A stretch of 33,684 bases of DNA from an uncultured Oceanobacter sp. (GTDB taxonomy: Bacteria; Pseudomonadota; Gammaproteobacteria; Pseudomonadales; Oceanobacteraceae). Shown here piece after piece: positions 16,964-24,893 of this stretch. The stretch spans positions 1 to 33,684 of the forward strand of contig CAJXTI010000040.1 of the NCBI GenBank assembly GCA_913061185.1, written 5' to 3'. The notes beneath the pieces were generated by a model. The model worked only from the letters and a program-made list of their open reading frames with translations, did no database searches and had not been told where the DNA came from. The position numbers were made by a program, and so were the translations under genes. How positions within the stretch are numbered: the stretch's first letter is position 1; each line of letters starts with the position of its first letter.

Positions 16964-17686
16964 TCATACTGCCAGATATTGCCGAATCAGTGCATCGTTC
17001 AAATTGGCCATCTTGTCACTGGCAACCACACGGCCTTTTTCCATCAAACGGAACTCCTTGCCGACCCGTCGGGCGAAGCCGAGTTTCTGTTCAACCAGAA
17101 TCACCGTCAGACCTTCTTCCTCGTTCAGTTTGAGAATCACGTCGCCAATCTGCTTGACGATATTAGGCTGAATACCTTCGTTGGGTTCGTCCAGAATCAG
17201 TACATTGGGTTCGATCACCAGCGCCCGACCAATGGCCAGTTGCTGTTGCTGGCCACCGGACAAATCGCCGCCCCGACGATGCAGCATTTCTTTTAATACC
17301 GGGAACAGCTCGAATATTTTTGCCGGAATCTCGGCAGAATCATCATGACAACCAAGCATTTTCAGCCGTTGCTTGCGAATCGGCAGACCAATCCGCAAGT
17401 TCTCTTCAACCGTCAGCATCGGGAAAATGTCGCGTCCTTGAGGCACATAGCCGATACCCGCCACGGCACGGGCTTCGGCGTTCTTTTTATGCAACGGCTC
17501 GCCGTTAAGCAAAATCTCACCCGTGGAGATGGGCAACAGCCCCATCAGGCATTTCAGCAAGGTGGTTTTACCGACGCCATTACGACCCATGATGCAGGTA
17601 CAGGAGCCTTTTTCGATAGTGAGGTCGAGTTCCCACAGAATCTGGGTGCCGCCATACAGCTGGTTAACCTTGTTGATGGCTATCAT
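16964..17686 (-). CDS. urtE: Urea ABC transporter ATP-binding protein UrtE
   Basis: This is a 240-residue ATPase of the branched-chain amino acid/urea (LivF-like) type, one of the two ATP-binding subunits that power urea import. Walker A is GRNGVGKTTLL at about residues 34-44, the signature is LSGGQQQQLAIGRAL, Walker B is VLILDEPNEGIQPN, and the switch His region reads VILVEQKLGFA. The NEGIQP stretch is typical of UrtE as opposed to LivF. The start at 17686 overlaps the urtD stop by ATGA. Confidence 0.96.
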   Translation of the reverse strand: MIAINKVNQLYGGTQILWELDLTIEKGSCTCIMGRNGVGKTTLLKCLMGLLPISTGEILLNGEPLHKKNAEARAVAGIGYVPQGRDIFPMLTVEENLRIGLPIRKQRLKMLGCHDDSAEIPAKIFELFPVLKEMLHRRGGDLSGGQQQQLAIGRALVIEPNVLILDEPNEGIQPNIVKQIGDVILKLNEEEGLTVILVEQKLGFARRVGKEFRLMEKGRVVASDKMANLNDALIRQYLAV

Positions 17687-18528
17687 GCTTCTTCCCCCAG
17701 ATACACTTCAATCACGTCACGGTTGTTCTGTACCTGATCCATGGTGCCTTCTGCCAGCACCGAGCCCTGGTGCAAGACGGTGACAGTACGGGCAATGCTG
17801 CGGACAAATTCCATATCGTGCTCCACCACGATGACCGTGTGCTCTCCCGCCAGCGAGGTCAGCAGCTCAGCGGTACGTTCGGTTTCCTGTGGCGTCATCC
17901 CGGCCACCGGCTCATCCACCAGCAACAACCTCGGCTGCGCCATCAATAACATACCGATTTCCAACCATTGCTTCTGCCCGTGAGACAAGGCTCCCGCCAG
18001 CATATAACGCTGGTCGGTCAGGCTGATGATTTCCAGCACTTCTTCAATACGGCCGATTTCGGTCGGGCTGAGGCGTGCAAACAGCGTCGGAATCACCCCC
18101 TTGTTGGACTTGAGCGACAATTCCAGGTTGTCGAACACACTATGGGCTTCGAATACCGTAGGCTTCTGGAATTTACGGCCAATGCCGAGTTCGGCAATTT
18201 CTGCTTCCGAGCGGTCGAGCAGATTGTAGTTACTGCCAAAATACACGGTGCCGGAATCCGGCTGGGTCTTGCCGGTAATCACATCCATCATGGTGGTTTT
18301 ACCCGCACCATTAGCACCGATCAGGCAACGTAATTCGCCATCGTTCACATACAGGTTAAGATTGTTGAGTGCCTTGAAGCCATCGAAGCTGAGGTTGACC
18401 CCTTCGACATACAGGATCACCTGCTGCGAGACATTGATTTCGGGCTTCTTCGGCATCAGGAATGGCCACACCTGATCTGGCCGGAACACATCGCGAGCCT
18501 GATCAGAGACTGTTTCAATCACACTCAT
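17683..18528 (-). CDS. urtD: Urea ABC transporter ATP-binding protein UrtD
   Basis: This 281-residue ATPase is the second ATP-binding subunit of the urea importer. Walker A GANGAGKTTMMDVITG begins at about residue 72. The signature region is unusual for ABC proteins but usual for UrtD (ALSHGQKQWLEIGMLL), and Walker B is LLLVDEPVAGMTPQE. The N-terminal 40 residues before LYVEGVNLSFDGFKAL are an extension found in many UrtD proteins. The gene overlaps urtC upstream and urtE downstream by four bases each. Confidence 0.96.
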   Translation of the reverse strand: MSVIETVSDQARDVFRPDQVWPFLMPKKPEINVSQQVILYVEGVNLSFDGFKALNNLNLYVNDGELRCLIGANGAGKTTMMDVITGKTQPDSGTVYFGSNYNLLDRSEAEIAELGIGRKFQKPTVFEAHSVFDNLELSLKSNKGVIPTLFARLSPTEIGRIEEVLEIISLTDQRYMLAGALSHGQKQWLEIGMLLMAQPRLLLVDEPVAGMTPQETERTAELLTSLAGEHTVIVVEHDMEFVRSIARTVTVLHQGSVLAEGTMDQVQNNRDVIEVYLGEEA

Positions 18529-19694
18529 GAGGACACCTCCCCGGTCGTAGTCGGTTTCGTCGGGGCAACCGGCCGGGTTGCAAAACGCTGTTGCAACTGG
18601 CCATAAATACCCATCAGGCCTTTGGGCAAATACAGAGTAACCAGCACAAACAGGGCACCCAGCGCGAACAGCCAGCCATCCGGCATGATCGCGGTGAAGC
18701 GGGTTTTGGCATAGTTCACCAACAGCGCGCCAATAACCGCACCAATCAAGGTGCCACGGCCACCCACCGCCACCCAGATCACCACTTCAATCGAATTGAT
18801 GGGCGAGAACTCGCCCGGATTGATAATGCCCACCTGCGGTACATACAAGGCACCGGCAATGGCCGCTATCACAGCGGAATACACAAATAGCCAGACCTTG
18901 TACTGCTCGGTGCGGTAGCCGATAAAGCGGGCGCGGGCTTCGCCATCCCGAATCGCCACAATCACCTTGCCAAGCCGTGACTTCATAATCCAGTGACTGG
19001 TAATCAACGTCAGCGACAACATCAGTGCGGTGATCAAAAACAGCACCACTCGGGTGGTATCCGACTGCAAATCGAAGCCGAGAATATCCTTGAAATCGGT
19101 CAGACCATTATTGCCACCAAAACCCATTTCATTACGAAAGAACGACAGCAACAAGGCATAAGTGAGCGCCTGGGTCATGATCGACAGATACACCCCGGTT
19201 ACCCGTGAGCGAAATGCCAGCCAGCCAAACACATAAGCGAGAATACCGGGTACCACCACCGCCATCAGCATGGCAAACCAGAACTGATCCATACCGAGCC
19301 AGAACCAGGGCAGTTCGTGCCAGTCGAGAAACACCATAAAATCGGGTAGCTCCGGGTTACCGTACACACCCCGGTCACCAATCTGACGCATCAGATACAT
19401 CCCCATACCGTAACCACCAAGCGCAAAAAACGCACCGTGGCCAAGGCTGAGAATGCCGCAATAACCCCAGATCACATCCACCGCCAGTGCCAGCATGGCG
19501 TAACTGAGATACTTGCCCAGCAAGGTAATGGTGTAGGTACTGACATGTAATGCCGAGGTTTCCGGGATCAGCAGATTAGCGACCGATGCCAGTACCGTCA
19601 CCACCAACAGCAGGATAACAAAGGGGGCAACACGGCCACCAGGCTGACCCTTGCTTTTCAGCAAGGTCTGAAATACAGCAGCAAGTGCATTCAT
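18525..19694 (-). CDS. urtC: Urea ABC transporter permease UrtC
   Basis: This 389-residue inner-membrane permease of the LivM type forms the urea channel with UrtB. About ten membrane segments are visible. Signatures are DVIWGYCGILSLGHGAFFALGGYGMGMYLMR and, near the C-terminus, INPGEFSPINSIEVVIWVAVGGRGTL. A soluble loop (MRQIGDRGVYGNPELPDFM) between early membrane helices is typical of UrtC. The start overlaps the urtB stop by ATGA, and the C-terminal tail is short and Thr/Pro-rich. Confidence 0.96.
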   Translation of the reverse strand: MNALAAVFQTLLKSKGQPGGRVAPFVILLLVVTVLASVANLLIPETSALHVSTYTITLLGKYLSYAMLALAVDVIWGYCGILSLGHGAFFALGGYGMGMYLMRQIGDRGVYGNPELPDFMVFLDWHELPWFWLGMDQFWFAMLMAVVVPGILAYVFGWLAFRSRVTGVYLSIMTQALTYALLLSFFRNEMGFGGNNGLTDFKDILGFDLQSDTTRVVLFLITALMLSLTLITSHWIMKSRLGKVIVAIRDGEARARFIGYRTEQYKVWLFVYSAVIAAIAGALYVPQVGIINPGEFSPINSIEVVIWVAVGGRGTLIGAVIGALLVNYAKTRFTAIMPDGWLFALGALFVLVTLYLPKGLMGIYGQLQQRFATRPVAPTKPTTTGEVSS

Positions 19695-21391
19695 TCTGCC
19701 GCTCTCCCTTTTTGAGGAAACAGCCCTTTCGGACGTTTCTGGATAAACAGAATGATAAATACCAGCACCAGAATACTGGCCAGCACGGCACCGGTCACCG
19801 GCTCCAGGAACTTGTTGGCAATACCGAGCGAGAAAGCCGCCACCAGCGTACCGAGCAAATTACCGACGCCGCCGAACACCACCACCATAAACGAATCGAT
19901 GATATAAGCCTGGCCAAGGTTGGGGCCAACGTTGGTGAGCTGACTTAGCGCCACCCCGGCGATACCGGCGATACCGGAGCCAAGACCAAAGGTCATGGCA
20001 TCCACGCGGTCAGAACGCACCCCCATGGCACGGGCCATGGAACGATTTTGCGAGACCGCCCGCACGTTCAGGCCCAGATTGGTTTTTTTCAGGATCAGTT
20101 GCAGGGCAAAAAACACCAGCAAGGCAAAGGCGAGGATGTACAGACGGTTCAGAGTCAGCGACAGTACCGGGTTGATCTCCACCGAGCCGCTCATCCACTC
20201 TGGCGAAGCTACCTGACGATTCAGCGGTGAAAACACGCTACGCACCAGCTGCTGCAGGATCAGACTGATACCAAAAGTCGCCAGCAAGGTTTCCAGCGGA
20301 CGACCATGCAGGTGACGGATCACCAGTCGTTCAATCAGTACTCCCATCAACCCCGATACGATAAAGGCAGCCGGAATTGCGACCCACAATGAATAATCGA
20401 TCAGATTCGGCATAATCAGCTGAACCACATAGGTGGTATAAGCCCCCAGCATGATCATTTCGCCGTGGGCCATATTGATCACCCCCATCACCCCAAACGT
20501 AATCGCCAGACCAATCGCCGCCAGCAGCAATACCGAGCCAAGGCTGAGGCCAAAAAACAACTGATCAATAAAACCGTAGAACTCGACCCGTTCCTGAATG
20601 CGGTTTAATGCCTTGGCGGCGGCCTGGCTGACCACCGCATTATAATCGCTGTGATCCGTTTCCATATTGGCAAAGCGGCGCAAGACGTTGCGGGCGTCAT
20701 CTTCCAGACTGCCACCAATAGCTTCGATGGCCGCCAGCTGATCGCTTTGTTGCGTTGAAGTATCCAGCTGATACATGGCCAGGGCCAGATCCATAATATC
20801 CTGTACTGCCGACACGGTTTCTTCATCACGTGCCGACTGAATAGTAACCATGGTATCGGCATCCAGCTCCGACAGCAGGTTCTTCACCGCTTCCTCTCGT
20901 ACCGCTGCGTCATCAGACGACAGGCGAATGCGGGCAATCACACCATTCAGATGATTCCGCAGGCGGTTATTAACCCGGATCTTTTTAACATCACGCGAGA
21001 CCAGCCCGTTGATCAGTTCACCCGTCAACGGGTTCTGGTATTCCGTGTCGCCATTGGTCTCGAACTTGCCGACCACCTGGCGGGTATCTTTAATATAATA
21101 GAGATCCCCGGCGAGCATGATTTTAAACAGCGGTAACATGGCTTCACCGCCAGTCTCACGCAGTTGCTCCAGCACGGGAATGGCCTGGGCCAGGGATGCT
21201 TCAGTCAGTTGCTGCAGCAAGGACTCAACCGTCACTGCAGGCTCCATATTCTCTGGCTCGGCAACAGCCGCTGCCATCGTTATCTCCGCCACATCGTCGG
21301 CCGCCGCCAGCATCGCGTCGTCCAGTTCGGCACACACAGGCCCGGCCAGCACACCCAACAGGCAGCAGCAGGTAATTAACAGGTTTCTCAC
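19691..21391 (-). CDS. urtB: Urea ABC transporter permease UrtB with periplasmic N-terminal domain
   Basis: This permease is about 566 residues long. The first 270 or so form an exported helical domain with a signal peptide (RNLLITCCCLLGVLAGPVCA) and repeat-like helical segments; the rest is a LivH-type membrane domain (GLSLGSVLLLAAIGLAITFGVMGVINMAHGEM, IDSFMVVVFGGVGNLLGTL). The domain order is typical of UrtB. I place the start at the GTG at 21391 because GGAG lies 8 bases upstream and the signal peptide then begins cleanly. The ATG at 21433 lacks a ribosome site. It follows urtA after 138 bases containing a strong hairpin. Confidence 0.93.
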   Translation of the reverse strand: MRNLLITCCCLLGVLAGPVCAELDDAMLAAADDVAEITMAAAVAEPENMEPAVTVESLLQQLTEASLAQAIPVLEQLRETGGEAMLPLFKIMLAGDLYYIKDTRQVVGKFETNGDTEYQNPLTGELINGLVSRDVKKIRVNNRLRNHLNGVIARIRLSSDDAAVREEAVKNLLSELDADTMVTIQSARDEETVSAVQDIMDLALAMYQLDTSTQQSDQLAAIEAIGGSLEDDARNVLRRFANMETDHSDYNAVVSQAAAKALNRIQERVEFYGFIDQLFFGLSLGSVLLLAAIGLAITFGVMGVINMAHGEMIMLGAYTTYVVQLIMPNLIDYSLWVAIPAAFIVSGLMGVLIERLVIRHLHGRPLETLLATFGISLILQQLVRSVFSPLNRQVASPEWMSGSVEINPVLSLTLNRLYILAFALLVFFALQLILKKTNLGLNVRAVSQNRSMARAMGVRSDRVDAMTFGLGSGIAGIAGVALSQLTNVGPNLGQAYIIDSFMVVVFGGVGNLLGTLVAAFSLGIANKFLEPVTGAVLASILVLVFIILFIQKRPKGLFPQKGRAAE

Positions 21392-21484
21392 AATGAGGCT
21401 CCGCTTCTGATGATCAGGAAAACCAACAGACATCCTGAATACATCAAAATCAGAATGTCTGCGGGCGGAATCAGGTATTCAGAT

Positions 21485-21506
21485 GCCCCGCCAGAAGCGG
21501 CAGGGC
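21485..21506 (-). promoter_or_regulatory. Stem-loop between urtA and urtB
   Basis: On the minus strand GCCCTGCC-GCTTCT-GGCGGGGC forms an 8-bp stem with one G-T pair, 24 bases past the urtA stop. No T run follows, so it is more likely an mRNA-stabilising or partial attenuation structure that leaves more urtA message than urtB-E. This is common for binding-protein genes of ABC operons. Confidence 0.55.
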
Positions 21507-21529
21507 CTTGGGGTCAACCCGGCATCGGC

Positions 21530-22816
21530 TTAATACGTCTGGCCAGAGCAGGTCTTGGTTTTGGTGTTGTAGTTACCGCACTTGATTGGAGCAGTCCAGT
21601 CAGCGATCAGATCCTTGGAACCTGGCAGGAAGTCAGACCAGGCATCACCCGCGACCAGACCTTCCGTTTCCCAAACCACTTCAAACTGGCCATCGTCCTG
21701 AATTTCGCCAATCAGTACTGGCTTGCTCAGGTGATGGTTCTTGTTCATAACCGCCATACCGCCGGTCAGGTTAGGCGCTTGCTGGCCAATCATGGCTTGC
21801 TCAACCTTGTTCACGTCGGTCGTACCGGCTTTAGTAACCGCCTGAGTCCACATCTGGAAACCGATATAAGTTGCTTCCATCGGATCGTTGGTTACGCGCT
21901 TATCGTTACCCGTGAATTTCTTCCAGCTCTTGATGAAGGCTTCGTTTTCAGGCGTATCCACGCTTTCGAAGTAGTTCCAGGCAGCCAGGTGACCGACCAG
22001 AGGCTTGGTATCGATACCGGACAATTCTTCTTCACCGACAGAGAAAGCAACCACTGGAATGTCTTCTGCAGAAATACCCTGGTTACCCAATTCCTTGTAG
22101 AACGGCACGTTGGCATCACCGTTGATGGTAGAAACAACAGCAGTCTTCTTGCCCTTGCTACCGAACTTCTTGATGTCAGAAACAATCGACTGCCAGTCAG
22201 AATGACCGAACGGCGTGTAGTTAATCATGATGTCAGATTCTTTGACGCCCTTGGCTTTCAGGTAAGCTTCCAGAATCTTGTTAGTGGTACGTGGGTAAAC
22301 GTAGTCGGTACCCGCCAGAACCCAGCGTTTAACGCCCAGATCATTCATCAGATAATCAACCGCAGGAATCGCTTGCTGGTTAGGCGCAGCGCCAGTGTAA
22401 AACACGTTCTTGGAAGACTCTTCCCCTTCGTACTGAACCGGATAGAACATCAGACCGTTCAGTTCTTCAATCACCGGCAATACGGATTTACGGGAAACAG
22501 ACGTCCAGCAACCAAAGATCACATCAACGTCGTCCTTGGTCAGCAGTTCACGGGTTTTCTCAGCAAACAAAGGCCAGTTAGACGCAGGGTCAACCACCAC
22601 TGCTTCCAGCTTCTTGCCCAGCAGACCGCCTTTCTTGTTTTGCTCTTCCACCATCATCAGAACCGTGTCTTTCAGAGTGGTTTCTGAAATCGCCATGGTG
22701 CCAGACAACGAATGCAACACACCCACCTTGATGGTGTCAGCCGCAATCGCACTGTAACTTGCCATGGTAGCGCCAACCGCCAGAGCGACGCCGGTAACCA
22801 GCTTTTTGAATGTCAT
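21530..22816 (-). CDS. urtA: Urea ABC transporter substrate-binding protein UrtA
   Basis: This 428-residue periplasmic binding protein captures urea for the UrtBCDE importer. A standard signal peptide with a cleavage site after ASYSAIAA (about residue 26) precedes DTIKVGVLHSLSGTMAISE, the family's conserved start. NWPLFAEKTRELL, VIFGCWTSVSRKSVLPV, NGLMFYPVQYEGEE, SVGEEELSG and the C-terminal IADWTAPIKCGNY are characteristic of UrtA and separate it from amino-acid-binding relatives. An AAAGGAAG ribosome site precedes the ATG. It is the first gene of a run that continues through ureJ, about 12.2 kb. Confidence 0.97.
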   Translation of the reverse strand: MTFKKLVTGVALAVGATMASYSAIAADTIKVGVLHSLSGTMAISETTLKDTVLMMVEEQNKKGGLLGKKLEAVVVDPASNWPLFAEKTRELLTKDDVDVIFGCWTSVSRKSVLPVIEELNGLMFYPVQYEGEESSKNVFYTGAAPNQQAIPAVDYLMNDLGVKRWVLAGTDYVYPRTTNKILEAYLKAKGVKESDIMINYTPFGHSDWQSIVSDIKKFGSKGKKTAVVSTINGDANVPFYKELGNQGISAEDIPVVAFSVGEEELSGIDTKPLVGHLAAWNYFESVDTPENEAFIKSWKKFTGNDKRVTNDPMEATYIGFQMWTQAVTKAGTTDVNKVEQAMIGQQAPNLTGGMAVMNKNHHLSKPVLIGEIQDDGQFEVVWETEGLVAGDAWSDFLPGSKDLIADWTAPIKCGNYNTKTKTCSGQTY

Positions 22817-22856
22817 ACCGAAGCTTCCTTTAATCTACTTTTATTGGCCTGGTGAC

Positions 22857-22877
22857 GCCCGCTGACGGGCCCCCCCC
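22857..22877 (-). promoter_or_regulatory. Hairpin and G8 tract in the urtA leader
   Basis: In the urtA sense strand a run of eight G residues (complement of the C run at 22870-22877) leads straight into GCCCG-TCAG-CGGGC. This is about 40 bases before the urtA start. It could affect mRNA structure near the ribosome site. No function is established. Confidence 0.4.
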
Positions 22878-22947
22878 TCTTCTGTAATCTGCCAGTCGAT
22901 TATTCGGAAAAGCCCCACTTCAAGGTATGGGGTAATTAACACACAGG

Positions 22948-22967
22948 TATACGTCATTTGACGTATA
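22948..22967. promoter_or_regulatory. Perfect 20-bp palindrome upstream of urtA
   Basis: TATACGTCA-TT-TGACGTATA has 9-bp perfectly matched arms and a 2-base centre. It lies 132 bases upstream of the urtA start, just before the repeat array. It has the size and symmetry of a dimeric regulator operator. The cognate protein is not identified; the nearby LuxR-type response regulator is one candidate. Confidence 0.6.
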
Positions 22968-22984
22968 GCCGTAGGGATCGGCAC

Positions 22985-23250
22985 CGTCCGTATCCATGGA
23001 GCAACATTCGCCGCCATTGCGTTCTGTAGGGCCCGCCTCCGTGCGTGGCCATTGTCGGCGTCCCTACGCGGTGCAATTTCATCGCCATTGCATTCTGTAG
23101 GGCCCGCCTCTGTGCGTGGCCATTGTCGGCGTCCGTCCGTATCCACGGTGCAACATTCATCGCCATTGCGATTCCGTACGGCCCGCCTCCGTGCGTGGCC
23201 ATTGTCGGCGTCCGTCCGTATCCATGGCGCAACATTCACCGCCATTCAAT
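22985..23250. repeat. Tandem array of a REP-like palindromic element (about 3.3 copies)
   Basis: The core starting CGCCATTGC and containing GTAGGGCCCGCCTCCGTGCG then TGGCCATTGTCGGCGTCC recurs at 23012, 23083 and 23161, with a partial fourth at 23240 (spacings 71, 78 and 79 bases). Copies 1 and 3 and the partial copy share a TCCGTATCCATGG flank. Copy 1 ends in CGTCCCTAC, the inverted match to its GTAGGG start. With the palindrome and leader, this accounts for the whole gene-free stretch from 22817 to 23330. Confidence 0.88.
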
Positions 23251-23330
23251 TGACAATATTGCGGCATTCCCCTTTTCAAATTTCACATCTGTGATTAAAT
23301 TTGCCAAACATCTATCTAATGGAAGCGATG

Positions 23331-23819
23331 ATGTCTGATCTGCCGTCACGTAAACGCATGCGCCTGCCACACCACGATTATTCCTCTGCTGGTGACTATT
23401 TCATCACGATTTGCAGCCAAAACCGTTTGGCGTTATTCGCCAACACCTATGGTAATTCCATCAGAATAAATCCGGCAGGTCGGATGCTTGCGGCCTGCTG
23501 GAGCAATATTCCAGAATATTTTGACGGGGTTACAAGCCAGGATTTTGTGGTTATGCCCAATCATATTCACGGCATTTTGACCCTGTCAGAGCAATGCCCG
23601 CATCAACTTTGGGATATTGTCAGACGTTATAAAACCTTCACTACCCGACAATACATCACCGGTGTCCGACATCACGGCTGGGCCACCTTCCCTGGCCGGT
23701 TATGGCAATCAAGGTTTTGGGATCACGTGATACGAGATGAAGACGATCGTTTACGTATTCGGGAATACATTCAGAACAACCCCGCCAAATGGCTTGAAGA
23801 TACTCTGTATGTCCCGTAG
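23331..23819 (+). CDS. REP-associated tyrosine transposase (RAYT, Y1 family)
   Basis: This is a 162-residue single-strand transposase of the IS200/RAYT group, which mobilises or maintains REP-type palindromes. RKRMRLPHHDYSSAGDYFITICSQNR is the family's N-terminal block. The metal-binding HUH motif is HIH in FVVMPNHIHGIL, and the catalytic Tyr is expected in RLRIREYIQNNPAKW near the C-terminus. All appear intact. The ATG at 23331 has GGAAG about 5 bases upstream; ATGs at 23319 and 23328 and a TTG at 23301 are alternatives. REP-like elements lie on both sides, and the stop codon TAG is part of the downstream element. It is the only plus-strand gene between the response regulator and urtA, which suggests insertion between them. 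Confidence 0.9.
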   Translation: MSDLPSRKRMRLPHHDYSSAGDYFITICSQNRLALFANTYGNSIRINPAGRMLAACWSNIPEYFDGVTSQDFVVMPNHIHGILTLSEQCPHQLWDIVRRYKTFTTRQYITGVRHHGWATFPGRLWQSRFWDHVIRDEDDRLRIREYIQNNPAKWLEDTLYVP

Positions 23820-23929
23820 GCCCGGCTGCGACGTTTAGGACAGCCACGGAGGGCGTCCCTACGATGGGCTGCGGTGCAATTTCATCGCCATTGCGTTCTG
23901 TAGGGCCCGCCTCTGTGCGTGGCCGTAAG
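23816..23929. repeat. REP-like elements downstream of the RAYT
   Basis: A first copy runs from CGTAGGCCCGG at 23816 to CGTCCCTACG at 23863. A second partial copy starts at about 23886 with CGCCATTGCGTTCTGTAGGG and ends in the GTGCGTGGCC region. The reverse complement of the first copy begins CGTAGGGACGCCCTCCGTGG and matches the element at 29155 over 26 bases with one difference. The remainder of 23820-23957 holds no gene. Confidence 0.82.
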
Positions 23930-23957
23930 GCTTGTCCGTGTCGCGGTCGTTGTCTCG

Positions 23958-24893
23958 TCAGGATTCTGCAGCCAGTAACCGCAACGCGACGCCTGCGGCG
24001 GCAGTGCGGTTTTCAACGCCGAGTTTGGTGAAAATCTGTTCGAGGTGTTTATTGACGGTGCGCGGGCTCATGTTGAGGATTTCGGCAGCTTCGCGATTGG
24101 CTTTGCCGTTGGCGATCCAGTACAACACTTCGGATTCCCGTTCGGTGAGGTTGAGGTGTTCCCGCAGCATGGTGGCACCGGTCGGACGCTGGCCGTCGAC
24201 CAGCTTCAGCAGCATTTCGCCATTGCTCTGTTCGTTGATCAGTTTCACTGCCAGCGGATAGCCGAGGTCGTTCAGCCGGAGGCTGTTTCCGGATTCGGGG
24301 TGATGTTCCAGCCAGCGCGCAATCTGTGGTGCCAGCAGGGATTTCTGACTGCGGTCATCGACTCTGGCGCGCGCCAGCAAGGCGTAGGTTTGTGGTGTCG
24401 CCCAGCGTAATTCTCCCTGAGTCGATACTGTCATCAGATGCTGGCCAGTGCTGTCGAGGGCCGACTGGGCGCTACTGGTGAGCCGGGCGTTGGTCAGGTG
24501 TACCCGCATACGGGCCAGTAACTCATCGGGGTTGATCGGTTTGGTGAGGTAATCGACGCCACCGGCTTCAAGCCCACGGACGATGTCGCTGGTGTCGGTG
24601 AGACCAGTCATGAAGATCACTGGAATGGAGGCCAGTTCCGGGTCGGTTTTGAGTAAACGGCAAGCTTCAAAGCCGTCCATATTGGGCATGATGGCGTCCA
24701 TCAGGATCATGTCGGGCTTCATTTTGCGGGCGATGGTCAGCGCCTGTCGACCTTCGAGGGCGACCAGTACGTCGATACCGGCCCCTTCCAGCGCATCATT
24801 AATCAGGCTGAGGGAGTCGGGAGAGTCATCCACCACCAGAACCATGTCCGACGGAATGTTCACGCCTGGTGTTGTGTTGCTGGTTGGATTCAT
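23958..24893 (-). CDS. Response regulator with receiver and LuxR-type HTH domains
   Basis: This 311-residue DNA-binding response regulator has an N-terminal receiver domain (residues about 15-135) with acidic residues Asp22 and Asp23, phospho-acceptor Asp66 in MILMDAIMPNMDG, and the conserved Lys in YLTKPIN. A middle region of about 90 residues (ALLARARVDDRSQKSLLAPQ) is not recognised. A C-terminal LuxR helix-turn-helix (LTERESEVLYWIANGKANRE then AAEILNMSPRTVNKHLEQIF) completes it. Its start ATG shares one base with the stop of the hybrid kinase (TGATG), so the two are translationally coupled. It is the nearest regulator upstream of urtA, separated by the repeat island, and is likely the output of the permease-kinase sensor. 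Confidence 0.9.
   Translation of the reverse strand: MNPTSNTTPGVNIPSDMVLVVDDSPDSLSLINDALEGAGIDVLVALEGRQALTIARKMKPDMILMDAIMPNMDGFEACRLLKTDPELASIPVIFMTGLTDTSDIVRGLEAGGVDYLTKPINPDELLARMRVHLTNARLTSSAQSALDSTGQHLMTVSTQGELRWATPQTYALLARARVDDRSQKSLLAPQIARWLEHHPESGNSLRLNDLGYPLAVKLINEQSNGEMLLKLVDGQRPTGATMLREHLNLTERESEVLYWIANGKANREAAEILNMSPRTVNKHLEQIFTKLGVENRTAAAGVALRLLAAES

Noticed and set aside
21410..22687. 425-codon plus-strand frame
   Set aside because: It is antisense to urtA, which is unmistakable, and shows no family features.
22870..22877. Eight-base G/C run as a phase-variation switch for urtA
   Set aside because: It lies in the leader, outside any frame, and a single 8-base run without strain comparison is not enough.
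22841..23245. Minus-strand frame with a repeated peptide (DADNGHARRRA type)
   Set aside because: The peptide repeat is just translation of the palindromic element array, with no start signals or conservation expected.
22985..23250. Possible CRISPR array
   Set aside because: Repeats are about 50-80 bases, imperfect and nearly adjacent, there are no unique spacers of constant size, and no cas genes are present.
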